Positions 1-11,583 of a stretch of DNA of 64,000 bases are shown here, piece by piece (the stretch's first letter is position 1; each line of letters begins with the position of its first letter). Source of the DNA: Turritopsis dohrnii. Lineage: Eukaryota > Cnidaria > Hydrozoa > Anthoathecata > Oceaniidae. Both the position numbers and the translations under genes were made by a program. The stretch spans positions 2,604,001-2,668,000 of the forward strand of contig BQMF02000002.1 in the NCBI GenBank assembly GCA_027922465.2. Direction: 5' to 3'. The notes below the pieces were generated by a model. It was not told where the DNA came from. It did not search any database and saw only the letters and a list, made by a program, of their open reading frames with translations.

Positions 1-304
1 CGCAACTAATGAGATTTACGTCAGATTGTCATAGTGTCATTATACCCAAATCTGATTTATCACACAAACCCAAAATACATTCAAGATGACGAAAGAAGTC
101 TTTTCACTCAAAAGTGAATGATAGCATAATAAAAGCATAACAGGGGAAAACGAGATATTCCCAATTACTTTTTACTGCGCAAATTTAAAAGCTTCTTAAA
201 GTAAAGGTTGGCAATAAAGACTTTGGTTCACCTAATACCACTGCCTATTTCTTGTGACTTCTGTGATATATATTTTTACGGTAACAGCGAATGCGAATAC
301 CGTA
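1..304. other. Unassigned A+T-rich sequence
   Basis: I see no gene, RNA or repeat boundary here. The stretch ends at the TTAA target site (305-308) of the first transposon. Confidence 0.5.
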
Positions 305-595
305 TTAAAGGAGTGGTATCATGAAAATTTGAAAAAATTTTTTTTCTTCGTATATCCGCTGTTTTAATGTAGATACTACAAAATAAATTTAATTTGGAAA
401 AAAAAAGTCTTTTTTTCGCTATAAAATGCCACTTTAAAACATAGGCTTAAAACGCTGAATAAATTAGTAATAATTATGTGACGTCATTGAAGAAGTTATA
501 TTCAGTGTTGATGCGATGTTTTGCATTCAAATCGAGCGAGTGTTCTTTGAAATTCAAGCAATAACTAAGTATTTCTTTTAAATCTAATGAAAAAC

Positions 596-685
596 ATGGT
601 TATTTGTGCTGCTGTGGGATGTGACAGTGACTCAACCAAAGGACAGAACATTAGTTTGTTTAGATTAGCTAAAATTCATATTTAA
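596..685 (+). pseudogene. THAP-type zinc finger relic (copy 1)
   Basis: A short frame from the ATG at 596 reads MVICAAVGCDSDSTKGQ and then continues to a stop at 683-685. It has the start of a THAP DNA-binding domain: C-x4-C near the N-terminus followed by a Phe-rich turn. After the stop, the next bases in a shifted frame read KKIWISKLKRG, which resembles the invariant Trp helix of THAP domains. The second half of the C2CH site (C-x2-H) is not recognisable. The same relic is present unchanged in copy 2 at 1899-1988. Confidence 0.5.
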
Positions 686-918
686 AAAAAAATATGGATT
701 TCAAAGTTGAAGCGAGGCCAATCTTCCATCTTTACGTCACTTATATTTTAAACCATCATGTTTTGGAAGAAATTTGATGGTAAACATGTTATAAGGAGTT
801 TTACTTTAATGTTTTATCTACACTTTTCGTTATACATAGGTGAACTTTTACTTTCTGTGTGCAAGTGTTTTTTTCGATTTTTGTTTTCGTGTTTCTCTTC
901 GAACTGGGCATTTGAATA

Positions 919-1215
919 TTATTCCGTTTCACCGATTATTTCATTATTGTTTTCATAGAATGAGCTATTGATTCTTGAACTCCTGCACGGAAAACGGAAA
1001 ATTGGAAAAACGTTAACTTTCAATATATGAATTTTACTACGATCAATGATCAACTCAATATTGCATGTATTTTTTTTTGTGTTTTGATTTGTACAAAAAA
1101 TTATTTTGAAATTTATCGTCTTCGATCGCATAAACTTCTTTGCAACACATTTGCATCACTGTTTGTTGCCAACTCTCTCCGGTAAAGCATTTTCGTCATC
1201 AAAATCATCATCCGG
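919..1215 (-). pseudogene. P2RX7_C-like domain relic (copy 1)
   Basis: Read on the minus strand, the sequence gives DENALPERVGNKQ, a stop codon, then CKC. This resembles the R-x-G-N-x-x-W-C-x-C opening of the P2RX7 intracellular (P2RX7_C) domain, with the expected Trp codon mutated to stop. Further on, IIDRSKIHILKVNVF fits the later helix of that domain loosely. The frame is open from 1131 down to 919. It lies tail-to-tail with the THAP relic. The family call rests on short motifs and is tentative. Confidence 0.35.
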
Positions 1216-1611
1216 ACTTCTTCATGTTCTTTACAGCAACTGGGTCAAAACTATATTGCTCAAACCGCTAAAATTCTCTGTGAAATCCTTGAATAAAACT
1301 CATTGCTACATTCTTCATCTTCGCTGAGAACATCTGATTCCTATTCACTTGAATTCTCACTCATGATTTTTGAAAACATGAGAAACTAATACGCTCCTTT
1401 GCACTGACATAACAAGTAAAAATAAATGAAACTTCTTCAATGACGTCACACGCTTTTCATCAGAAAAAAAGACGGGGGTTTATAAAAAAATTAAAAACTC
1501 AATATCTTCGGAAGTAAAACGTTTTTTAAAAAAGCTTTAACGCAAGTTAACTATACATTTTTTAAACTAAAATTTGTCATAAAATTTGAAATGACGATAC
1601 CACTCCTTTAA

Positions 1612-2910
1612 AGGAGTGGTATCATGAAAATTTGAAAAAATTTTTTTTCTTCGTATATCCGCTGTTTTAATGTAGATACTACAAAATAAATTTAATTTGG
1701 AAAAAAAAAGTCTTTTTTTCGCTATAAAATGCCACTTTAAAACATAGGCTTAAAACGCTGAATAAATTAGTAATAATTATGTGACGTCATTGAAGAAGTT
1801 ATATTCAGTGTTGATGCGATGTTTTGCATTCAAATCGAGCGAGTGTTCTTTGAAATTCAAGCAATAACTAAGTATTTCTTTTAAATCTAATGAAAAACAT
1901 GGTTATTTGTGCTGCTGTGGGATGTGACAGTGACTCAACCAAAGGACAGAACATTAGTTTGTTTAGATTAGCTAAAATTCATATTTAAAAAAAAATATGG
2001 ATTTCAAAGTTGAAGCGAGGCCAATCTTCCATCTTTACGTCACTTATATTTTAAACCATCATGTTTTGGAAGAAATTTGATGGTAAACATGTTATAAGGA
2101 GTTTTACTTTAATGTTTTATCTACACTTTTCGTTATACATAGGTGAACTTTTACTTTCTGTGTGCAAGTGTTTTTTTCGATTTTTGTTTTCGTGTTTCTC
2201 TTCGAACTGGGCATTTGAATATTATTCCGTTTCACCGATTATTTCATTATTGTTTTCATAGAATGAGCTATTGATTCTTGAACTCCTGCACGGAAAACGG
2301 AAAATTGGAAAAACGTTAACTTTCAATATATGAATTTTACTACGATCAATGATCAACTCAATATTGCATGTATTTTTTTTTGTGTTTTGATTTGTACAAA
2401 AAATTATTTTGAAATTTATCGTCTTCGATCGCATAAACTTCTTTGCAACACATTTGCATCACTGTTTGTTGCCAACTCTCTCCGGTAAAGCATTTTCGTC
2501 ATCAAAATCATCATCCGGACTTCTTCATGTTCTTTACAGCAACTGGGTCAAAACTATATTGCTCAAACCGCTAAAATTCTCTGTGAAATCCTTGAATAAA
2601 ACTCATTGCTACATTCTTCATCTTCGCTGAGAACATCTGATTCCTATTCACTTGAATTCTCACTCATGATTTTTGAAAACATGAGAAACTAATACGCTCC
2701 TTTGCACTGACATAACAAGTAAAAATAAATGAAACTTCTTCAATGACGTCACACGCTTTTCATCAGAAAAAAAGACGGGGGTTTATAAAAAAATTAAAAA
2801 CTCAATATCTTCGGAAGTAAAACGTTTTTTAAAAAAGCTTTAACGCAAGTTAACTATACATTTTTTAAACTAAAATTTGTCATAAAATTTGAAATGACGA
2901 TACCACTCCT
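1612..2910. mobile_element. TTAA-flanked DNA transposon, copy 2 (Kolobok-like)
   Basis: An exact-period repeat of copy 1 (offset 1303 bases), with ends AGGAGTGGTATC at 1612 and GATACCACTCCT ending at 2910. The TTAA at 1608-1611 is shared with copy 1 and another TTAA lies at 2911-2914. All internal reading frames translate identically to those of copy 1, so the two copies look identical or nearly so. The THAP relic is at 1899-1988 and the P2RX7_C-like relic at about 2222-2518. Confidence 0.82.
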
Positions 2911-3008
2911 TTAAAACACCCTCCTCTCCCCCTCCTATCACTCCTGTCGAAATAGCTACGATTTAGAGTCTGCGACACACTCCGGTAATAACGCAATGTG
3001 TAATGCTA

Positions 3009-3236
3009 AGGGACTGTTCACAAATGACGTCAACTGTTAGGGGGGGAGGTGATACTACTGTTGACGTCAACCTTCACAATTTTCAGAACCTTGATTTTTC
3101 CAATTAAGTAAAAGTTTTTTATGAAAATGTGAATGAATGTTTACTTTGATGTGGTCCGTAGTGGCGTGGGAAAGTCCTTCCATATTGCTTTTGTTGGCTT
3201 CGTTCCGTTCGAACGCAAAGTTGACGCAGGTTGACA

Positions 3237-3271
<35 letters not shown>

Positions 3272-3312
3272 CAGTTTGAAAAATTGGTTGACGTCATTTG
3301 TGAACAATCCCT
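3009..3312. mobile_element. Miniature inverted-repeat element with a poly-G core
   Basis: The termini are a 25-26-base inverted pair with one mismatch. The left end (3009-3034) contains CTGTTCACAAATGACGTCAA and the right end (3288-3312) is its reverse complement. No coding sequence is seen. An uninterrupted run of 32 G lies at 3239-3270. The target-site duplication is not clear, so the superfamily is not assigned. Confidence 0.65.
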
Positions 3313-3382
3313 AATAAAGGAACCCGGCCTTCGAATTTGTGAAGGTTTTACATATTAAATATCGATTCGGGAAAGAAGTTTT

Positions 3383-3445
3383 ATTACGAATAATATCACC
3401 AGAAGCTTTACTAAAAATGAAGCTTCTGGTGATACTATTCGTAAT
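3383..3445. repeat. 26-bp-arm hairpin
   Basis: Arms 3383-3408 and 3420-3445 (core ATCACCAGAAGCTT) are reverse complements with one mismatch and are separated by 11 bases. Confidence 0.8.
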
Positions 3446-3506
3446 TTTACATATTAAACATTAAAAAATACGTCTTCTTTGATATTTCAAAGCTCAATTC
3501 GTGAAA

Positions 3507-3998
3507 TACCTTATCGGTTAAAATTTCGTCGGTCGAAAGTTTCGTCGGTTATAAAATTTCGACGGTGAAAAGTGACTAATTTTTTCTGAAATTTCGTCAC
3601 TTTTAACCGACGAAAAGTTTTAACCCCCTTTCATAAGAAAACAGTTTTTAGTTTTAGTTTTTTTACTAATCAATAGTAATACAAGTGTTTTTTTTTCATT
3701 TTCAAGACATTCTTCGCTTTCTTCTTCCTCTTCTAGTACCTCAGTACTAGTACTTTTTATTTCAAGGTCAGTTTCAAAATCACTCTCGTCATTTTTCTTA
3801 TCTAATACCTTCTTTTTATGGCTTCAAATATGACTTTAAAAGGGTCTGTCGACTTCAAACACGAATAAAAACACGTACAAGCGAAAATCCAATTTTGGTG
3901 AAAAATTTCGTCGGTTATAAAATTTCGACGGTGAAAAGTGACTAATTTTTTCTGAAATTTCATCACTTTTCACCGACGAAATTTTAACCGATAAGTTA
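3507..3998. mobile_element. CTTATCGG-family miniature element A
   Basis: The left end reads TACCTTATCGGTTAAAATTT and the right end, read inverted, TAACTTATCGGTTAAAATTT. TA at both edges suggests a Tc1/mariner-like TA target. CGTCGG(T) blocks followed by AAAAGTGAC recur inside near both ends. The centre, read on the minus strand from about 3830 to 3640, is an open acidic frame (Asp/Glu/Ser-rich, including STSTEVLEEEEESEE). It may be the tail of a lost transposase. Confidence 0.7.
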
Positions 3999-6900
3999 AT
4001 AAACATTAATCAAATAATAAGTCTACAAAAAAATGGGACTTTTAGTTTTAGTTACTAATGCTAACTGAAAATACTTTGATACTTGAAATTTGATATATGT
4101 TGTTTTTCTTGTTAGTAAAACTTATCAGTCCCAACCTTCTTATTACCTCATTTGTTCGCTACTGTGCTGTCTTTGTGTATTAAGGCTCTCAAAGATCTAG
4201 TTCAAAAACGGTTAGATTGTGGATGAAGTTGCTTTTCATAATGTAAAATGAAATCTTACTAACAAAAGAACCTATGGTTGCTATGGTTTTCAGATCACGT
4301 TAGCCAATTAGAAAACCTGTCTCATGAAAAACACTCCTTCATTCATGTGAAAACATGTATACCAAGTTGATTACAACTCAATCTGGAGATTATCTTGTCA
4401 GTGTGACTTTTATATTCACAAGTTTTCCTTGTTTTAATGGTTGCTGTGAGTGCGCTATTCATAGTCATAGGAAGAATGTGCAAGCGATACACGCATGCGC
4501 GGGACTAAAAGTGTAAACAAGACCTTTACATCTGTTTGGGTATATAGTCACATTTGTGACTCATACTCTTAGGCAAATGTATGATATTTGGTGTATTCAG
4601 AAAAATACGAAAAGAGATAGAACAACAACTTTCTACCATCCGTGTTGTCATTACTAGTGGCCGATAGAAGTCATAATTCAGATCTGGGGATCTGTTGTTT
4701 ATTTTATGAAAATGTGTGACTTCAGGAAATGTCTTTTGATCAATTTTGCACAATTATCAAAATTAGATAATATTCCAAAAAATAAGTTTGTGTTTTATGA
4801 TTTGACGAGAGTGATATTCGTATTCATTGCTTACTTGTGATCAGCTAAACAATCGTGTAAAGCCCTATTAAAGAAATTGACGAATGTACACTTGATTCTC
4901 GTAATGGACATGTATGTTTTGAAGTAGAACTATTCTACTATTACCTATTCGATTCACTTATTTTAAGTACATAAAGCCTGGTAAGATTTGACATTAATTT
5001 TTAACAAAACTTGTATCATTTTTCATGCTTTTTAACCTCTAATGGTAAACTTTCCCCAACAATTTATGCAAGAACGAAATGATAAAGGGCACAGTGTCTT
5101 TAACAACCTAAAATATAACAACGCCACTAATCCGGAAAGCGCCTGGTTGCAAGATGCACCCGCACTACTTAAGGTAAGCCATGATCTGAAGCACGTGCCT
5201 CTACGATCTTACAACAATAGAATTGACATAAAATTCAATAGATTCTTACATACAATAGAGCGACTACGACGATAAAATATCAAAAGTTTTTGATATTTTG
5301 TCGTAGTAAACGCCAGGCGTTTATGACGATTACGACGATTACAAAAGTATTCACATTAGACGATTATGACGATTACAATTTTTTTCAGTTCGTAACATGA
5401 AAAACCGAAAATATGCTTTTTATCACAACAGAAAAACGAAACGACGTATTCGGTTCAAATTTTCTGAAAAAGCAGCTTTTAGAACCCCTAATAAGGATAG
5501 CCGGTTTGTTGATATACTCGTTTTTGATTTGAAATTTTCGGTTTCCATTTCACGTTTTAAAGAGTATTCAAAATGAATGAGGATGTTAGGCATGGATCTG
5601 CATTGTTTAAAAATTGAATAGAAATTTGAATGGAGCTGTAAGTTTGATGTTATTCTTTCGATCTCTTTTCGTATTTCTATATTTTGTCTAAGATTATTTG
5701 CTGCGTCAACAATTTTATGTCTCAACTTTGATAGACTCTGGATCTCAGCGGAGAAAACTATTTACTTTTACGTAAATAAGTGTCCCTCCTATCAGTTCGT
5801 CCGTATGTAGCAAATTCATTACCATGGTGTTTACTTTACTTCAATGATAAGACAAACACTATAATAAAAAAGTAGATAGGGTGGGATAGATAACTTGATA
5901 ACTTAGATTTACTGAGATTTAGACATCTTAGTGTTGTTTGTTGTGTTGAAGAAACATGTTGAACGGTCACTTAATTATCTGGTTGGGTTTGTTTGTCCTC
6001 TTGCCATTCATCAAATGTATGAATCTATGTTATATAACTCTATGTCTTTTTCAGGTCACGGCAAAGCCGAGAACTGTTTAATTACGGCTGTGGTGGCGCG
6101 AGGCGAGGCGAAATTTTGGCAAAAAGTAGATCCCGACTGTATTTCTTACTATTATTATTTTTTTCTTCCAAATTCTCAAAATGTTTGTTTTGTAAATTAT
6201 ACGTACATTGTTTTCTTAAAATTCCGGCGTACTGCTACTGGCATTTGGATCGTTGAAAACAAGGCAAGTGGGGAACAAATTGTGAATGTTATAAAGTGAA
6301 GTCGAAACAACTGTAATTATGGTATCTTATCTTATTCTCCACCATTACTTTTACACTTTGTCAGAAATACGGCGATACAGATTTATAGAAATACAGAAGT
6401 AAAGAGATTTAGAAATAAAGATAAAAAATTGTACAGCACTGTAAATATTGAAAAAGAGAAAGTTAAAGACACAGAAATTAAAGAGCATCAGAAAAAAAAC
6501 ATTAAAAGAAACTCAGCCAAGCCAAGCCAAGCCAAAACTCAGCCAAACCAAGCCAAAACTCAGTTAAACTCAGCCAAGCCAAGAGAACATAGCCAAAATC
6601 CAAAGCATATATAGAGTACGCTACAGTTTTAAGTAACAAAATTGATTGTCTAAACGAAAAAATAACGAAAATAAACAACAATATGAAAAACTACGAAAAA
6701 CCACAAGAAAAATCCAAAAACCACGAGAAAAACAAACAACTACGAGAAGAAACCATAACTTGTGGTTACGATTACGATTTCGAATTCGAATACAAAACGA
6801 GAAAACTGTTACATAGAACTAGAGGTTCCTTGAGTGTTAAAACTATTTTAACAATACTTTTTCTATTTTGTCTTTCTAACAGTTTTTACACAGTATCAAA

Positions 6901-7102
6901 TATATATGTTGTTTTCTAAAGTAACACAGGGTCTATTCCATCAAGGCAATTTTGAACGTTTTGGATCAACTGCTGGGAAGCAATGTACGTGTTGTGCACT
7001 TTTTTCTATTAGGTTTTCTGTAGCCAAAAATTTGGGAACATGGGATTCTACAGATGTTGATTTTGTTGTAGACAATGGGGATCTGATTTACAAAAAATTA
7101 AA
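3999..7102. other. Gene-poor interval with simple repeats
   Basis: No recognisable gene. I note a hairpin at 5264-5307 around a GATAAAATATC stem, degenerate CGATTACGA repeats at 5310-5375, a CCAAG/CAAAA-type low-complexity run at about 6515-6600, and AAACCACGA-type repeats at about 6683-6760. A 100-codon minus frame (5423-5725) rich in Lys, Glu and Asn has no family I recognise. Confidence 0.5.
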
Positions 7103-8005
7103 TACCGTATTCTCTCTAATTAGCGCCCATCTCCAATGAGCGCCCCTCTCTAATAAGCCCCCCTCTAGTCAAAAATATTTGTATAAGCGCCCCTCTGCAA
7201 TAAGCCCCTGGGTGCTTACACGCTTTTTTTTTTTATAAGAACAACTTTATAAGAACACGAGCCTCAGATTTGGCCAAAAAATTAGAACAAAATAAGAACA
7301 ACCTGAGGCTCAAATCATTATTCCAAAAATGAAGAACAGTCCGAGCCTCAATTTTCTTGGAAAATAAGAAAAATTCATGTGAGTTCTCTCACTGGTAAAT
7401 TGTTTAGAAGTTTGTTTTGTTTTTTGTTTTACCTTGCATACTCATATCGGGTCATTTCCAAACAGCAACCATGCTTTTTACCAGTTGTTCTTGAAAAATA
7501 TTTACTGGAAGTTCCATAAACAAGAACAAAATGAGGCTGAAATTTGAAACTGTGTTCTTAAAGGTAGGCCCAAAATAAGAACAATTCAGGCTCAAAAAGG
7601 CTCAAAAAATAAGAACAGCGAGCCTCAGGTCAGATTTTACTGGTTCTTATAAAAAAAAAAAGCGTGTATTAGAGTGACTTAACATTAACTCAGAAATTAA
7701 TAAGCACCAGGACGGTAATTAGAAATTTGAACAAAAAGTGAAAATTCTGTAATAGAAACAGAAGACTATAATGTGATGTCTAAATGTAAGTTATAAGTAC
7801 AAAATCTTATTTCGTTGCCATGAAAAATACAGTTGTTACTATTCTTTTATGATAAAATCAAATGCCTCATTCACAGCCAGCATGACCATTTCAAAATTTT
7901 TTTGTAAGCGCCCCTCTCCAATTAGCGCCTCTCTCTAATAAGTGCCCTTCTAATTTCCAAAAATATTTTATAAGCACCCGGGCGCTTATTAGAGAGAATA
8001 CGGTA
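7103..8005. mobile_element. GCGCCC-family miniature element 1 (interrupted)
   Basis: The termini TACCGTATTCTCTCTAAT and its inverse GAGAGAATACGGTA enclose clusters of AATAAGCGCCC blocks at both ends. The core shares sequence, in opposite orientation, with the element at 10510-10964 (for example 7790-7905 versus 10624-10735). TA at the edges suggests a Tc1/mariner-pogo type. A second element (7219-7666) has inserted inside it. Confidence 0.75.
7219..7666. mobile_element. Nested GCCTCA-motif miniature element
   Basis: The termini CACGC plus a T-run plus ATAAGAAC (7219) and its inverse ending GCGTG (7666) are flanked by TA at 7217-7218 and 7667-7668. Removing the element and one TA restores the host motif GGTGCTTATTAGAG, which shows it inserted into the GCGCCC element. 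Internally, GAGCCTCA or its inverse TGAGGCTC recurs about seven times next to AAGAACA. Confidence 0.75.
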
Positions 8006-8313
8006 TCGACAAATATTTAGTAATTACAGACCTTCCATCTGAAATTGAAATAATGAATCTCATCTTTACTGTGGAGTTTTTATATAGGTTTTATATACAG
8101 TTGTTTTATGCTTAAAGAAACTTTGAATCACTAGTTTATTTTAAAGCTTTGACAGATACAGTATGTTTTGTTATTTTTATTTTTCTGTTAATCCAGTATA
8201 CATTGTTTATTCTTGCTTCATATTTTGTTTTGCTTTGTTGTTATTGCCCCCGCAGCGAGCGAGGAGGCATAGTAGTTTCACGAGATAGGCGAATGTCAGT
8301 TCCGATTTTGTTC

Positions 8314-8346
<33 letters not shown>

Positions 8347-10379
8347 TTCCAACTTTCGTGTTGACGTTACACGGTGGAATACAATTATTAGCCGACTTTG
8401 CTTTTTTCCCGTTTCAAAGCATGGTACTGTAAGTGGGAGACAGAATGTTTTTCGTATCTTTCTCCTAATTTACTACTATATTATACTGTGTTATTTAGAA
8501 AGTTCGTCTGCTAAAACTGCTTAGAAAGTTTTCATATTACTTTTGCGTTGTTTTCGTAAAGGTAACGACAAAGATTTTGAAGTTTTATCTGAAAAGAATC
8601 TGAAATTTTATCATATTAAAAACACATGTTAAAAGAATCTAACTTGATAATGTAAGCCTGTGTCTTACGAAAAGCTTTGTATGTTTAAGTGGAATTTTTA
8701 ACATGTGTTTTTAATATAGTAATTATTCACTTTAAATCTTTAAATCTTTAAATCTTTGCTACTTTTTATTTTGAATAAAACCTCGAACCGCTTGAAATGA
8801 TTTCTCCTAATGGATTTTTCGCTTTAATTTTTTTTCTTTCAAAAAAGTTTTTTTTTTCTTTTGGTTCTTACAAAATTTCTTTAACAAAATCTTATTTTGA
8901 TTATAAGATACGTATCCATGGTTGCAGTTCACATATTTCTTTTGTTTGTAGCAATACTTTCTGATATTACTTGTTAAGCCTTATTTACACGTTTTAAAAA
9001 GTACATTAGCATTTAGTGTGAATTAGGTCTAAGAGATAACAAAAAGTAACAAAGTTTTATGTAGCTTTTCAGCTGCGTAAGTACATCTATTTGGTTTGCA
9101 TATTTCCAGTTAGTGTTGCCACCGCTACACTATGCCACAAGGTTACACTGCTCATTAAATAATTCGTTGTCTCGTAAAACTTAAGTATTTACACTTAAAT
9201 ATTTGATTTTCGGCACGCTCTTTCTTCACTGCATACAGATATTTTGATCACGATTTGTATTTGAAATGTTGTGTATTGTTTGCCATACATAAAAGACTGG
9301 CTTTGTCGAAATATTTAAAGTATGCCACTAATCAACCAAAAACATTTTTACAAAAATCCGTAAATTACAAAATGTTTGGGCGGAAAGTTTTCTTTTTTAA
9401 TGTATAGCTTGCTGTGTGTAAAAATTGGAAAGCCTGAGCGCGGGGGCATTTTTAGCTAAAGCTACATGCTAGTTTTATTTAAAGTTTATAAAAGTGTCGG
9501 TGCAGCTTCGCTTAGATTTTTTTCTAATCATTTTGTTAAGTTATCTTCTGTTCAGCATTTAAGGAATATAAAAATTTAAAACTGAATTTTTGCTCTTTGT
9601 CTTCATATAGACATATAGTTCATATATAGTTTTGGCGCAAAAAAAATGCACCAAAATAAAACTGCACCAAATTTACAGTGAGCTGTGCCAAATATATAAA
9701 TCTTTTCTTCGAAAAAACATAAAAATAGTCTAAAATTAGTGTAAATTTTGACCAAGAAGTCCGAATTGCGCCAAATTTAAAATAATCTTGGCTGCGCAAA
9801 ATCAAACCTGCGCCAAATAAATCGAATTGACTGTGCACCAAAATTTCTTCATTTAAGGTATTTTGCCAAACTCATATTTTCATTTGGGCAGTTTCTCTAT
9901 TTGAGCCTTGAATTGAAATTAATTTCACTTTAAAAACATAGAATGAAAAGTTTAGAAAGGGTCGTTTACTTTTAACATTTTGCATGGAATTTTTACTCCA
10001 TATTTAAGGTTTTAATGCTACTAATTTTAGATAATATGTTCGGTTCCTTAGTATTTAATCCTAAATTTCAGATGTAAATATTTGCTGCTAGTTATTGTGT
10101 CATACTTATATAACCATTTCATTTGTTTAGTTGTCTCTTGTCTGCTTATACCCCTGACAAACTTTTTGCATAAAAATTGACAAGTGTTGACATCTTTTGT
10201 CCAATTTTTGAAACTAATGACCTTTCATAACTACCGTTCTACTTAACTTTTTTGACTGAAGTTTTTATATTTAAGCCTGCATAAAAAATTTTCAAATTCA
10301 AAAAATTTCGAACAGCAAAATACCAATACCGACAAATAAAAAAACCCATCAAAATACATGCTAATGGTCTCATTTTGAA
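8006..10379. other. Interval with microsatellite and hairpin, no gene recognised
   Basis: It holds an (ATC)n run at about 8314-8346. A hairpin has arms at 8612-8634 and 8696-8718 (AAAACACATGTTAAAA core), and three tandem AAATCTTT units lie near 8735-8757. A GC-rich 50-base patch sits at about 8247-8290. Short frames (for example 9620-9841 minus) show no family features. Confidence 0.5.
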
Positions 10380-10482
10380 AGGTCGGCGTAATAATTTCAG
10401 AGACCTCTAACGCCGGCCCTGATACCGCCACTCAAAAATAACGCCATTTATGGCCGGTGTAATAAGGACCGATGAGGTAATT
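10380..10482. mobile_element. CTTATCGG-family relic (GCCGG variant)
   Basis: It ends GGACCGATGAGGTA, the degraded inverse of TACCTTATCGGCC. It contains GCCGGCCC, GGCCGGTG and AACGCC blocks like those of the element at 30648-31189. The other terminus is not found. Confidence 0.45.
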
Positions 10483-10509
10483 TAAAGTTCTGAAACATTT
10501 GTAATCAAG

Positions 10510-10964
10510 TACCATATTCTCTCTAACAAGCGCCCGGGCGCTTATAAAGATTTTTTGGAAATTAGGGGGGCGCTTATTAGAGAGAGGCGCTAATTGGAGA
10601 GGGGCGCTTATAAAAACATTTTGAAATGGTCATGCTAGCTGTGAACGAGGCATTGCTTTTTATCATAAAAGAGTAAAAACAACTGTATTTTTCATGGCAA
10701 CGAAATAAGATTTTGAACTTATAACTTAAATTTAGACATCACAAAAACATAGCCTTCCGTTTCTATACAGAATATTCGTGTTTGGTTCAAAGTTCTAATT
10801 ACCGCCCGGGTGCTTATAAATTTCTGAGTAATGTCTAGTCACTCTATAAGCGCCCGGGTGCTTATTGGAGAGGGGTGCTTATAAAAATATTTTTGACTAG
10901 AAGGGGGCGCTTATTAGAGAGGGGCGCTTACTGGAGAGGGGCGCTAGTTAGAGAGAATACGGTA
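10510..10964. mobile_element. GCGCCC-family miniature element 2
   Basis: A 455-bp element with termini TACCATATTCTCTCTAAC and the inverse of TACCGTATTCTCTCTAAC. AAGCGCCCGGGCGCTTAT and GGAGAGGGGCGCTTA blocks are repeated near both ends. The core matches the core of element 1 in inverse orientation. It has no coding capacity. Confidence 0.8.
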
Positions 10965-11583
10965 TGCAGATTTTACCTTTTGGGAATACATAGTTCAACG
11001 AATTTAGAGTTGTCAATTTATATAAGCGTTCACCCCCAAGACTGAACATTTTAAAGCATGACCCAGCATGGTTGGGGGAAGGTTTACCTAACCTACTTTT
11101 CCGCGAGTGAGAAGAAAAAGCATAAGCGTATTTTTCGACACAATTCCAACACATAAATTTGTTATAATATCACATTTTGTTTTAAAACTTCAAATTAAAA
11201 TATCTACAAATAACCCTTAGTTTCACGCTCCTTGGCCTGTCCTCAGATGTCTACAAACTCTAGAAATGTAGAGTAAAAGTATATAATACAGTTAAAATGA
11301 AAAAACATAGCAAAATAAAAAACACCTATTCTTCAGGCAATAAATAACAGTAAAGCTTTAAGTCGTGACCTGTTGCAGCCATGCGGCTTGTTGTTGTTTG
11401 GTTATATGGTAACATTACAAAAAGTGCATAGCTTGTTTGGAGCTAGCCGTTTCCTCCATTCTGCTGTAAAAACCTTTTGTATTCATTCTAACCAAAATCC
11501 AAAAAGTTATCGCTAAAGTTAAATCTTGGTTCCGATATTCAACATATTTTCGTTAGAGCTCGTTAAAGGGTTCGCGCACGATT
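10965..11583. other. Unassigned sequence
   Basis: No gene or repeat that I can support. A 68-codon minus frame (10948-11154) overlaps the end of element 2 and is probably chance. Confidence 0.5.

Larger units (their letters stand above)
309..1607. mobile_element. TTAA-flanked DNA transposon, copy 1 (Kolobok-like)
   Basis: A 1299-bp element bounded by TTAA at 305-308 and 1608-1611. Its ends are inverted: AGGAGTGGTATC at 309 and GATACCACTCCT ending at 1607. A 21-bp subterminal inverted repeat (TGTGACGTCATTGAAGAAG core) lies at 477-497 and 1430-1450. TTAA target sites are known for piggyBac and Kolobok. The THAP-like relic inside favours Kolobok, some of whose transposases carry THAP domains, but no DDE core survives, so the class is an inference. 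The element is non-autonomous and its internal reading frames are broken. Confidence 0.82.

Noticed and set aside
758..958. 66-codon plus frame in both TTAA elements as a gene
   Set aside because: It overlaps the opposite-strand relic, is A+T-rich and Phe-rich, and has no family features. Conservation between copies reflects the duplication, not selection.
3119..3358. Opposed frames encoding poly-Pro and poly-Gly runs
   Set aside because: They are translations of the 32-base G run in a miniature element.
6515..6600. Coding repeat protein (CCAAG repeats)
   Set aside because: Low-complexity simple sequence with no conserved frame or neighbouring exon.
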